A stretch of DNA of 11,351 nt from JANLTP01 sp031363055. Its GTDB lineage: Bacteria > Pseudomonadota > Gammaproteobacteria > Burkholderiales > Burkholderiaceae_E. Location: positions 1 to 11,351 of the forward strand of contig JANLTP010000009.1 of NCBI GenBank assembly GCA_031363055.1, given 5' to 3'. Positions 6,300-11,351 of the stretch are shown here, one piece after another. The position numbers and the translations under genes are program-made. The stretch's first letter is position 1. Each line of letters starts with the position of its first letter. Under the pieces are notes generated by a model. That model did no database searches. It was given only the letters and a program-made list of their open reading frames with translations, and was not told the origin of the DNA.

Positions 6300-7467
6300 G
6301 GCTCCATCCTTGGGCGAGCAGCTATGGTCTTACCGGGCGAACCAGTCCCATCAGTCGGGCTTGACGTTCGCTTCCTTTATCACCTTCGCCCACATGGCGA
6401 TTTCCGAGTGGATGCGCTGGGCGGCTTGCTCCGGCGTGGTGGAGGTGCTCAATGCGCCCTGCTGCAGGAGCTTCTCCTTTACCTCCGAAAGCTGCAGCGC
6501 CTTGACGAGTTCGCTGTTCAGGCGGCCGATGATCGGCTTCGGCGTGCCGGCCGGCACCAAGACACCGAATGTGGAGCTCACCTCGAAGTTCGGTAATCCC
6601 GCTTCCGCGGCAGTCGGGACGTCGGGCAGCGTCTGGATGCGCTGCGCTGTCGTCACGACGAGTGCCCGGAGCTTTCCTCCTTTGATGTGGCCCAGCGTCG
6701 CCGGCACTGACTCGAACGCCACGAGGACCTCGCCGCCCATGAGACCGATGATCGCCGGGCCGCTCCCCTTGAACGGCACATGTAGCATGTCGACGCCGGT
6801 CCTGAGCTTCAACATTTCGCCCGCGAGGCGCTGCGGCGCACCTGCGCCGGAGGAAGCGTATGTGAGATGGCCCGGCTTCGCCTTGGCGTATGCAATGAGT
6901 TCCGCTATCGACTGGGCCGGAACCGAAGGGTTCACCACCAACACATACGGTACCGTACCGACGATTGTTATCGGGGTGAGATCCTTTTCCAAGTCATACC
7001 TGAGGATCTCGCGCTCGAGGGTGTAGTTGATCGAGTGCGAGGTTAATGCGCCCAAAAGGAGCGTGTAGCCGTCGCTCGGCGCCTTCGCCACCGCTTCGGC
7101 CCCGATGTTGCCGCTCGCGCCGGCGCGGTTGTCGACGATCACCTGCTGACCGAGTTGCTCTGACAGCTTCTGCGCAAGTACGCGGCCGATCACGTCGGCG
7201 GCGCCACCGGGCGGGAAGGGGACAATCATGCGCACGGGTTTAGCGGGATAAGTCTGAGCGAGAGCGGAGCCGGACCCCTCACCGAACAGCGAGAAAGCCG
7301 CAAGGGCAAGCACCGACATAATGACGCGCATCCTCGCCTCCTTCTTTTCAATGACTGATTTGTCGCTAAACACAGGTCGGGACGCTGCCTTGCCAAAAGA
7401 TGCTGCGCGAGCAAATCTAATCTCGCCGTAAACTTGATAGTACGCTCGTCACCGCTCAAGACGCCAA
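6243..7467 (-). mobile_element. Integron gene cassette 1 (TctC-type protein), about 1225 bp
   Basis: This extends from the G|TT point in the attI core (GTTGGCG, minus strand 7468-7462) to the corresponding point in attC1 (6243). It contains one complete gene with a 135-base leader, followed by attC1. The circularised core would pair GTTGGCG with the R'' GCCGAAC, which is imperfect, so the original attI/cassette boundary is less clean than for cassette 2. First position next to attI normally gives the highest expression and the most recent insertion. Confidence 0.62.
6351..7331 (-). CDS. Bug/TctC-family tripartite tricarboxylate transporter solute-binding protein
   Basis: The product has 326 residues, full length for the family. 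The start is the ATG at 7329-7331, preceded by AAGGAGG at five bases; an upstream in-frame start lacks such a site. Residues 1-25 form a signal peptide (MRVIMSVLALAAFSLFGEGS, cleavage after ALA). Family motifs follow: YPAKPVRMIVPFPPGGAADV, IGRVLAQKLSEQLGQQVIVD with NRAGASGNIG, APSDGYTLLLG, VPFKGSGPAIIGLMGGEV, LPDVPTAAEAGLPNFEV and GVLVPAGTPKPII. Bug proteins capture small carboxylates or amides in the periplasm, sometimes for TctAB permeases and sometimes for sensing. No TctA/TctB genes are nearby, as is usual for orphan Bugs. It occupies the first cassette position behind attI. The ligand cannot be told from the sequence. Confidence 0.93.
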   Translation of the reverse strand: MRVIMSVLALAAFSLFGEGSGSALAQTYPAKPVRMIVPFPPGGAADVIGRVLAQKLSEQLGQQVIVDNRAGASGNIGAEAVAKAPSDGYTLLLGALTSHSINYTLEREILRYDLEKDLTPITIVGTVPYVLVVNPSVPAQSIAELIAYAKAKPGHLTYASSGAGAPQRLAGEMLKLRTGVDMLHVPFKGSGPAIIGLMGGEVLVAFESVPATLGHIKGGKLRALVVTTAQRIQTLPDVPTAAEAGLPNFEVSSTFGVLVPAGTPKPIIGRLNSELVKALQLSEVKEKLLQQGALSTSTTPEQAAQRIHSEIAMWAKVIKEANVKPD

Positions 7468-7521
7468 CTTTGTTATCGGGAGCAATTTTGCTGCATAACT
7501 CCGGCGCCTGCTCCCTAACTC
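7462..7521 (-). other. attI: Integron attI-like attachment site
   Basis: On the minus strand this reads GTTAGGGAGCAG (7519-7508), then GTTATGCAGCAA (7499-7488), and then the core ACAAAGTTGGCG (7473-7462). Class 1 attI has the same layout: GTTATGGAGCAG, GTTACGCAGCAG, then ACAAAGTTAGGC. The repeats start 20 bases apart (19 in attI1), and the second repeat lies 31 bases from the core (32 in attI1). These direct repeats are the integrase binding sites and the core is the crossover point. The site lies between the integrase start and the first cassette, with cassettes reading away from it, as required. The core GTTGGCG deviates from GTTRRRY at the last two positions. The comparison with attI1 is from memory. 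Confidence 0.72.
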
Positions 7522-7579
7522 GGCGTCGTTTGTCGCGCTGAAAACCGCTTGATGTCTTGCTTTCCGGTAACTACACTGC

Positions 7580-7587
7580 TGTTTTAT
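7580..7587 (+). repeat. 8-bp target site duplication of IS1595 (left copy)
   Basis: TGTTTTAT here is identical to 8639-8646 on the other side of the element. Removing the element and one copy joins the attI side to the intI side, with roughly 80-140 bases between attI and the integrase start. Confidence 0.92.
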
Positions 7588-7612
7588 AAGGGCTATCCAT
7601 TTAGCTCCACAA
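7583..7612 (-). promoter_or_regulatory. Possible hybrid promoter at the IS1595 left end, reading into the cassettes
   Basis: On the minus strand TTGTGG (7612-7607) is followed after 18 bases by TATAAA (7588-7583). The -10-like box spans the insertion junction: its first T is the last base of the element and the rest is target duplication. The -10 matches TATAAT at 5 of 6 positions but the -35 matches TTGACA at only 3 of 6. It would point at attI and the TctC and NTF2-like cassettes. Confidence 0.28.
7588..7611 (+). repeat. IS1595 left inverted repeat
   Basis: Starts AAGGGCTATCCATTTAGC and matches the reverse complement of 8615-8638 except at one base. Confidence 0.92.
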
Positions 7613-7628
7613 GAACGATAATGGACGA

Positions 7629-8582
7629 ATGGAGAAATTCAAGCCGGTCGCGCGTCGGGACTATCCGGCAACGTGGAGCGAGTTCCAAGACTGGTTCGCT
7701 AGCGATGAAGTCTGCGCCGTGTATTTGGAGCAGTTGCGATGGCCGACCGGTTTTGTGTGCCCAGTCTGCGGCGTACAGGATTCCCCGGGTCGCGCAACTC
7801 GCGGCCGGTTAATCTGTCGAGCGTGTCGGCATCAGTGCAGCGTGACGGCGGGAACGATCTTCGATAAGACGCGCACTGCGCTACGTGTGTGGTTTGCCGC
7901 TGCCTGGTATGTCACCAGCCAGAAGCAAGGCGTCAGTGCCCTGGGTTTGCAGCGAGTACTCGGTCTGGGCAGTTACCAGACCGCCTGGGCCATGTTGCAC
8001 CGGTTTCGACGCGCTATGGTGCACCCGGACCGGGAACTTTTGAACGGAACGGTAGAGATTGACGAAACGTATCTTGCGCTCAGACGAGGTATTCGCGCCA
8101 AGTCCAGGGCAAAGGCCTCAGAGCTAGTCGTGATTGTGGTGGCGGTTGAAATTCTTCAACCAAAAGGGTTCGGGCGTATTCGCCTGCGTCGCATCGTTGC
8201 ACCAACCACCGAATCGGTTATGCCATTCGTGCGACAGAATGTTCATCCTGGCGCCACAGTCCATACTGACGGAACGGCAATCTATCGTTTGCTTCAGCAA
8301 GAAGGGTTCCCTCACGACTCGACTGTCCTGGCGGGTTCGAAGATCCCAGCTCACAAAGCCTTACCTGGCGTGCATCGCGTGGCGTCATTGTTAAAACGTT
8401 GGCTGCTCGGCACGCATCACGGTGCGATCGATCCGAGGCATGTCGACCAGTATCTTGACGAATTCACCTTCCGCTTTAACCGCCGAACCTCGAGATCGCG
8501 CGGCATGTTGTTCTACCGATTGATGCAACATTCGGCCTCTACCGCTACCGTCACCTATGCAGACATTCGCGACAACAAATAG
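7629..8582 (+). CDS. IS1595-family (ISXO2-like) transposase, intact
   Basis: The product has 317 residues from the ATG at 7629. An N-terminal zinc ribbon is formed by C44/C47 (CPVC) and C63/C66 (CRAC), followed by the helix-turn-helix-like segment about 85-125 (YVTSQKQGVSALGLQRVLGL). The ISXO2-type DDE-like core has D145 in VEIDETY, D214 in VHTDGTA, and VHRVASLLKRWLLGTHHG (K256 in LLK) with the downstream YLDEFTFRFNRR block. It catalyses cut-and-paste movement of this element with an 8-bp target duplication. No frameshift or stop interrupts it, and the matching inverted repeats suggest the element is still functional. It is transcribed towards the integrase fragment. Confidence 0.93.
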   Translation: MEKFKPVARRDYPATWSEFQDWFASDEVCAVYLEQLRWPTGFVCPVCGVQDSPGRATRGRLICRACRHQCSVTAGTIFDKTRTALRVWFAAAWYVTSQKQGVSALGLQRVLGLGSYQTAWAMLHRFRRAMVHPDRELLNGTVEIDETYLALRRGIRAKSRAKASELVVIVVAVEILQPKGFGRIRLRRIVAPTTESVMPFVRQNVHPGATVHTDGTAIYRLLQQEGFPHDSTVLAGSKIPAHKALPGVHRVASLLKRWLLGTHHGAIDPRHVDQYLDEFTFRFNRRTSRSRGMLFYRLMQHSASTATVTYADIRDNK

Positions 8583-8614
8583 CATGTCGATGCTGCACAG
8601 CCCCTTACGAGGCG

Positions 8615-8638
8615 TGTGGAGCTAAATGGATATCCCTT
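8615..8638 (-). repeat. IS1595 right inverted repeat
   Basis: On the minus strand it starts AAGGGATATCCATTTAGC and matches the left end at 23 of 24 bases. Confidence 0.92.
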
Positions 8639-8646
8639 TGTTTTAT
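8639..8646 (+). repeat. 8-bp target site duplication of IS1595 (right copy)
   Basis: TGTTTTAT matches 7580-7587 exactly. It lies 17 bases upstream of the integrase start codon. Confidence 0.92.
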
Positions 8647-8662
8647 CCAGTACTAAATAACC

Positions 8663-8830
8663 GTGAAAAGCAGCACGGCACCGTTGCCGCCTCTTCAGTC
8701 CGTGAAAGTGCTTGATCAACTGCGAGAGCGTATCCGTTATTTGCATTGCAGCATACGCACGGAGGATGCCTATGTCTATTGGGTTCGTGCGTTCATCCGA
8801 TTCCATGGTCTTAAGCATCCGGCAACCATG
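8663..8830 (+). pseudogene. intI: Integron integrase IntI, N-terminal 56 codons only
   Basis: From a GTG start it reads [20 protein letters not shown], then RERIRYLHCSIRTEDAYVYW, then VRAFIRFHGLKHPATM. This closely parallels the start of class 1 IntI1 ([20 protein letters not shown], with the RTEQAYVxWVRAFIRFHG block). This is the SAM-like core-binding domain start of a tyrosine recombinase. After HPATM at 8830 the homology stops abruptly and TPR-like sequence of the opposite strand begins, so the catalytic domain with its R-H-R-Y residues is gone. It is divergent from the cassettes and lies on the far side of attI, as in known integrons. The IS1595 insertion ends 24 bases upstream of the GTG, leaving little room for its own promoter. 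Confidence 0.88.
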
Positions 8831-8831
8831 T

Positions 8832-8956
8832 GGGCTGCCGAGGTGCTTTGCCCGGTCCAGAAGCGCCTGGGCCAACCGGCGGCTTTGTTCGTAGTGGCCA
8901 TCCATGCGGCAATATTGCGCCAGTAAGCTGATACGCGCAATCGGCCAAATGGCCAA
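8832..8956 (-). pseudogene. TPR-like protein fragment
   Basis: The minus-strand frame from 8956 reads MAIWPIARISLLAQYCRMDG, then HYEQSRRLAQALLDRAKHLG and SPH. The 'L..Y.RM.G.YE.SRRLAQ.LL..A..LG.P' spacing resembles a tetratricopeptide repeat helix pair, as in the C-terminal repeat regions of large ATPase or adenylate-cyclase-type regulators. It ends against the integrase fragment at 8831, so it is a piece joined by deletion or rearrangement. The frame continues leftwards only as antisense of intI. Family assignment is weak on about 40 residues. Confidence 0.4.
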
Positions 8957-8969
8957 TTAGCGGGGTGAT

Positions 8970-9542
8970 TTAGAACGGCAGCCAGTCAGTTGCGAAACAG
9001 GATCGAAACTTTGGCGTTAGGCCTCCGCGATTTAAGCAGTCACTCATACACTGAACCCGATCCTTGGCGCCATCGCACGACTTGCCACATGCCTCACCGA
9101 TATATTGATTTTGTTTCAAGTCCGCCTGCGCTTGATCCGTAGCTGCCGTCAGCGGTGTGATGTCCAAGTATTCCAATTTTGGTAGCAGGTAACGCTGGAT
9201 GCGGTTAAATGCAGAGTCCAGTTTTTTTTGATGCTCCTCCGTCGTTGTAGAGACATCACGGATTATTTGGCGATACCGGGTACGCTCAGCATCTTCGACT
9301 GCACGCAATGAGGGACTTAGGGCTGCACTACTCGAATGGCTTTCGGCATCCAATTGCCTAGCTTTTTGGCGCCATTCGATAACAATAGGCCAATTCTCAT
9401 TCAACTGATATTTGAGAATCCCCGAGCAATAAGCCGCTTTTGGTTCAACGTCAATCGGAAGCCGCCGCTCCGCTGATGCCTCGAAACCCAGCAACGAAAG
9501 CAGAACACTTAATGCCACTCTCAACACAGCTTTGGCGGCCAC
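8970..9542 (-). CDS. Exported protein of unknown function with twin CX3C motif
   Basis: The product has 190 residues from the GTG at 9540-9542 (MAAKAVLRVALSVLLSLLGF). This start is chosen because GGAGGG sits about five bases upstream and it gives a classical signal peptide with cleavage after EASA; an upstream ATG at 9590 would bury it. The mature protein has a long helical, charged middle (AVEDAERTRYRQIIRDVSTT, then EEHQKKLDSAFNRIQRYLLP), likely coiled coil. The C-terminus has C-x3-C-x8-C-x3-C (CGKSC ... CMSDC) plus one more cysteine. With YCSG near the mature N-terminus this makes six cysteines, suggesting periplasmic disulfides. No family is recognised. It is divergent from the nuclease pseudogene, whose start lies within 30 bases. 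Confidence 0.72.
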   Translation of the reverse strand: MAAKAVLRVALSVLLSLLGFEASAERRLPIDVEPKAAYCSGILKYQLNENWPIVIEWRQKARQLDAESHSSSAALSPSLRAVEDAERTRYRQIIRDVSTTTEEHQKKLDSAFNRIQRYLLPKLEYLDITPLTAATDQAQADLKQNQYIGEACGKSCDGAKDRVQCMSDCLNRGGLTPKFRSCFATDWLPF

Positions 9543-9571
9543 TGCGCCCTCCACATTTCTTGGCATTGCCA

Positions 9572-9879
9572 ATGCTATCAATTCTGCCATTTCCGAGGCC
9601 TATTGAATTTAGGTGGCTCACTGCAATTTCCCTGGTGCTCGTGATCGGCGCAGCAAAGGCCGTCACCGTTGAGGGCCGCGTCGTGGGCATCTCGGACGGA
9701 GACACCATCACCATCTTGGATGCCGCTCATCAGCAGCAAAAGATCAGGCTGGACGGCATTGACGCGCCCGAAAAGGAGCAAGCGTTCGGCTAGGCATCGA
9801 AGGGGCATCTGTCCGACCTTCTGTTCGACCATCAGGCTGTAGCCGATTGCGACAAGATCGGCGGATACCGGCGCAAGGT
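9572..9879 (+). pseudogene. Staphylococcal-nuclease-like (TNase) protein, interrupted by TAG and truncated
   Basis: From the ATG at 9572 it reads MLSILPFPRPIEFRWLTAIS, then LVLVIGAAKA (signal peptide or anchor), then VTVEGRVVGISDGDTITILD and IRLDGIDAPEKEQAFG. The DGDT and RLDGIDAPE motifs are the calcium-binding and active-site blocks of the SNase fold, which cleaves DNA and RNA. A TAG at 9791-9793 follows. In the same frame the family sequence resumes (ASKGHLSDLLFDHQAV), and the stop probably replaced a CAG or similar codon. The frame continues to DCDKIGGYRRK and then meets minus-strand peptidase sequence at about 9880, so the C-terminal part with the catalytic arginine and glutamate region is lost. 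Intact relatives are about 150 residues or longer. Confidence 0.85.
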
Positions 9880-10065
9880 CTTGATCGCCGCGTTCGTAAA
9901 CGCCTGACCGGACCCCGTCGAACCGCGATAGTAGACCGTCATGACCGCGTAACCGCGATAGTTCAGAAATTGGAACGTATCGAGTGCCCCCGGCTGCCAT
10001 AAATCACGTGACCAGGGGCCGCCGTGGATCAGCATAACCAAGGGTGGTGGTGCGCCCGTGCTTTT
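9880..10065 (-). pseudogene. S9-family prolyl oligopeptidase fragment
   Basis: The minus strand reads TGAPPPLVMLIHGGPWSRDL, then WQPGALDTFQFLNYRGYAVM, then TVYYRGSTGSGQAFTNAAIK. This is the start of the alpha/beta-hydrolase domain of S9 peptidases: the HGGPW oxyanion loop and the 'RGYAV..V.YRGSTG.G..F' strand-loop-strand region. Sequence is lost before the nucleophile motif (GxSxGG), where the frame runs into nuclease sequence at 9880. Upstream, the beta-propeller domain is also absent. Only about 60 of more than 600 residues remain. Confidence 0.82.
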
Positions 10066-10267
10066 CGGGCTAGGCCAGCGGCGAATTCCACGTTTGCCTT
10101 GCCCTCAATGGGCGCTTCGCCCGCAAGTTCCATATCGACAGCAGTACCGAAGTACACAGTACCTTAGTACTAATGACAGCGTGGTTCATAAGGGTCACAA
10201 TAAGTTGAATTCTTAAAGGCCTTTTCCTGTACGTCAAACCGCCCTTCTGCTTTGAATCCGCCCATAT
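10066..10267. other. Intergenic region before the exported protein/Tae4 pair
   Basis: No gene is recognised. The stretch is richer in A+T than its surroundings between about 10140 and 10250 and should hold the promoter for the downstream pair. It contains several GTAC repeats (near 10145-10170) and a 10-bp palindrome AAAGGCCTTT (about 10215-10225). No convincing promoter boxes can be fixed by eye. Confidence 0.35.
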
Positions 10268-10819
10268 ATGTCGCCGCTCGAACACGATAAAAGGTCCGGC
10301 TCCCGTTCCGGTTACTGGTTGCGGCTTGGATCTGCTGGCAGACTGGCCGGCGCCCTGTATCTGTGCTTGGGCTTGCAAGTTTCAGCCAGTTGCGAGGCGA
10401 ACTCGCCGCCCGACAAACTAATCGACGACTTGCGACGCGAAGCCGTGCTGATTGCCCGTGTCAATATTCAAGACTCTTCGGTAACCGAACGTTCCGGAAA
10501 CTATCTTTCGTATCTAGTGCGTGCACGCATATCCAGACTGTATCGAGGCGGAAAGCCGCGCGGATCAGTGGTTAATTATCATGCCCGCGCTGAACAGGGT
10601 ACGGAGAATTTTGGCTCGATTGATCGGATCGTTTTTCTCAAGCGCGGGACTACCTCGCTGTCGCAATGGCACGCCCTTGAGTTTGGCCAATTTCGTTATG
10701 ACAAGGCTCTGGAGCGACGAATTCAGCAGCGACTGATTCGGTACCAACAACGAATCGCTCGCTCAAAGCAAGCGTTTCGCAATTTATCTGCCAGTGCGCA
10801 TCACCAACGGAGCGATTGA
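10268..10819 (+). CDS. Exported protein of unknown function, coupled to the Tae4 effector gene
   Basis: The product has 183 residues from the ATG at 10268. No clear ribosome binding site is visible and a downstream start is possible. After a positively charged N-terminus, residues about 25-45 (GRLAGALYLCLGLQVSASCE) form a signal peptide, probably cleaved after VSA. The mature part starts with EANSPPDKLIDDLRREAVLI and has a beta-rich centre (VLIARVNIQDSS, YLVRARISRLYRGGKPRGSV, DRIVFLKRGT) that recalls NTR-type or small beta-barrel domains. It ends in a basic helix (RRIQQRLIRYQQRIARSKQA). No family is firmly recognised. The stop TGA overlaps the next gene's ATG (TGATG), so the two are translationally coupled. 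A periplasmic protein encoded with a peptidoglycan amidase toxin is a candidate immunity or accessory factor. It does not resemble the known Tai4 immunity family. Confidence 0.7.
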   Translation: MSPLEHDKRSGSRSGYWLRLGSAGRLAGALYLCLGLQVSASCEANSPPDKLIDDLRREAVLIARVNIQDSSVTERSGNYLSYLVRARISRLYRGGKPRGSVVNYHARAEQGTENFGSIDRIVFLKRGTTSLSQWHALEFGQFRYDKALERRIQQRLIRYQQRIARSKQAFRNLSASAHHQRSD

Positions 10820-11289
10820 TGAAGAAGTTGCCGCCATTCGATGATCTTCTACGTGGCTTTCCCGCCGTTGATGCCCCTTCGGTCAAGGCGCTGGTGGGCG
10901 GTCAGATTGATGCCGAATATTTGACCAACATGTGCGTCGTACGGGTGACGCGCGCCTTGAATGAGGCCGGTGATCTTATCGGCCCGCATGCGCGCGGTAT
11001 GTGGACGCTGAAGGGGGCAGATAACAAGCGCTACGGCCTGCGAGTCAAGGAGTTTCACAAGTACATGCTGGAAACCTATGGCAAACCTGCCGTTACGGTG
11101 AAGGCCGAGGCAAAAGGCGCTGGCGTCAGCTTTCTGCCGTTCGTGTGGAAGCGCGGCATCATGATGTTCGACGTTCGAGGCTGGAGTGACGCCACCGGTC
11201 ACTTCGACCTCTGGAATGGACTTACCAATGTCTATCACGGCTATTTCGACAAGGCCTCGACGGTACATCTTTGGACGAGCGATACATGA
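10819..11289 (+). CDS. tae4: Type VI secretion system amidase effector, Tae4 family
   Basis: The product has 156 residues from the ATG at 10819, which overlaps the upstream stop by one base; GGAG lies seven bases before it. Tae4 enzymes cut the D-Glu/mDAP bond of peptidoglycan after delivery into a rival's periplasm. Family landmarks: PFDDLLRGFPAVDAPS (6-21); the catalytic cysteine C39 in YLTNMCVVRVTRALNEAG; KRYGLRVKEFHKYMLETYGK (70-89); and FDVRGWSDATGHFDLWNG (117-134) with the catalytic histidine H128 and the following D130. The length is usual. C39 is the only cysteine in the protein, so no disulfide is possible. There is no signal peptide, as expected for a T6SS cargo. No other T6SS gene (Hcp, VgrG, tube or sheath) is in the window, so it would rely on a system encoded elsewhere. 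The space downstream within the window is too short for an immunity gene. Confidence 0.88.
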   Translation: MKKLPPFDDLLRGFPAVDAPSVKALVGGQIDAEYLTNMCVVRVTRALNEAGDLIGPHARGMWTLKGADNKRYGLRVKEFHKYMLETYGKPAVTVKAEAKGAGVSFLPFVWKRGIMMFDVRGWSDATGHFDLWNGLTNVYHGYFDKASTVHLWTSDT

Positions 11290-11328
11290 CGGAGTCGGTC
11301 TGCTCACTTAGCACACTAAAAGTCGTAC

Positions 11329-11348
11329 CAACGTAAGCGGTAACGTTG
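11329..11348. repeat. Short inverted repeat downstream of tae4
   Basis: CAACGT (11329-11334) and ACGTTG (11343-11348) are perfect arms around an 8-base loop. It could form a weak hairpin after the operon, but no T-run is visible before the window ends. It could equally belong to the next feature. Confidence 0.25.
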
Positions 11349-11351
11349 CGG

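Larger units (their letters stand above)
7588..8638 (+). mobile_element. IS1595-family insertion sequence, complete (1051 bp)
   Basis: The 24-bp terminal inverted repeats at 7588-7611 and 8615-8638 match at 23 of 24 positions (AAGGGCTATCC at the left, AAGGGATATCC at the right). An exact 8-bp AT-rich direct repeat TGTTTTAT flanks the element at 7580-7587 and 8639-8646, the duplication length known for IS1595-family elements. One intact transposase gene fills it. The clean duplication shows a simple and probably recent insertion. The target is the stretch between the integrase start and attI of the integron relic. Confidence 0.95.

Noticed and set aside
6061..7026. 321-codon plus-strand open frame opposite tctC
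   Set aside because: It is antisense to a full-length Bug protein with signal peptide and ribosome binding site. Its translation has no domain signature.
8831..8926. C-terminal extension of the integrase frame (WAAEVLCPVQKRLG...) as part of IntI
   Set aside because: It does not resemble IntI after HPAT and is the antisense of the TPR-like fragment, so it is out-of-context readthrough.
1437..9793. In-frame TAG codons inside two family-matching genes (1437-1439 in tctC, 9791-9793 in the nuclease), suggesting amber recoding
   Set aside because: Both genes are also truncated, the IS91 transposase is interrupted by TAA instead, and the intact IS1595 transposase ends with TAG as a normal stop. 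Ordinary pseudogene decay explains it better.
10070..10378. Minus-strand open frame of 102 codons before the exported protein gene
   Set aside because: No ribosome binding site or motif is visible. A run EAPIEGKANVEF in another frame also looked protein-like, but no family could be named.
1..11351. CRISPR array, tRNA or rRNA genes
   Set aside because: No regularly spaced repeats, cloverleaf-like sequences or conserved rRNA segments were seen on either strand.

Overview
The window is high-GC proteobacterial DNA, most likely from a betaproteobacterium (Burkholderiales or similar). The taxon is inferred from two Bug/TctC solute-binding proteins, an old-yellow-enzyme/GST pair, a tannase-type remnant, an integron integrase start resembling class 1 and betaproteobacterial chromosomal integrons, and many insertion sequences; no rRNA or other marker confirms it. 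It reads as a decayed accessory region in which intact genes sit between truncated genes and transposons.

Left part (1-4213). The start of an IS630-type transposase leaves the left edge. An IS3-family element follows (424-1208) that keeps both inverted repeats but has lost two internal blocks of its transposase. It directly abuts a 5'-truncated tctC pseudogene with an in-frame stop. Two intact minus-strand genes, a glutathione S-transferase followed by an old yellow enzyme, form a probable operon. Next come a tannase/feruloyl-esterase N-terminal remnant and a broken IS91-type transposase (about 4214-5348).

Middle part (5361-8830). This is the most informative region: the relic of an integron, read from right to left. 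At the right is the first 56 codons of an integron integrase (intI, plus strand). To its left lies an attI-like site with the same layout as class 1 attI. Then come two gene cassettes, both on the minus strand and pointing away from intI: a complete Bug/TctC solute-binding protein and an NTF2/SnoaL-like protein, each followed by an attC-like site (6237-6299 and 5624-5676). The second cassette has matching outer core sites. An intact IS1595-family element (7588-8638), with near-perfect inverted repeats and an exact 8-bp target duplication, has inserted between intI and attI, separating the cassettes from the usual promoter region. The integrase has lost its catalytic part, so the cassettes cannot be moved by an integrase encoded here.

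Right part (8831-11351). A small TPR-like fragment abuts the intI fragment. Then come an exported small protein with a twin CX3C motif, a staphylococcal-nuclease-like pseudogene fused tail to tail with an S9 peptidase fragment, and a translationally coupled plus-strand pair: an exported protein of unknown function followed by a type VI secretion amidase effector of the Tae4 family. The upstream exported protein is a candidate immunity partner, which is inference only.
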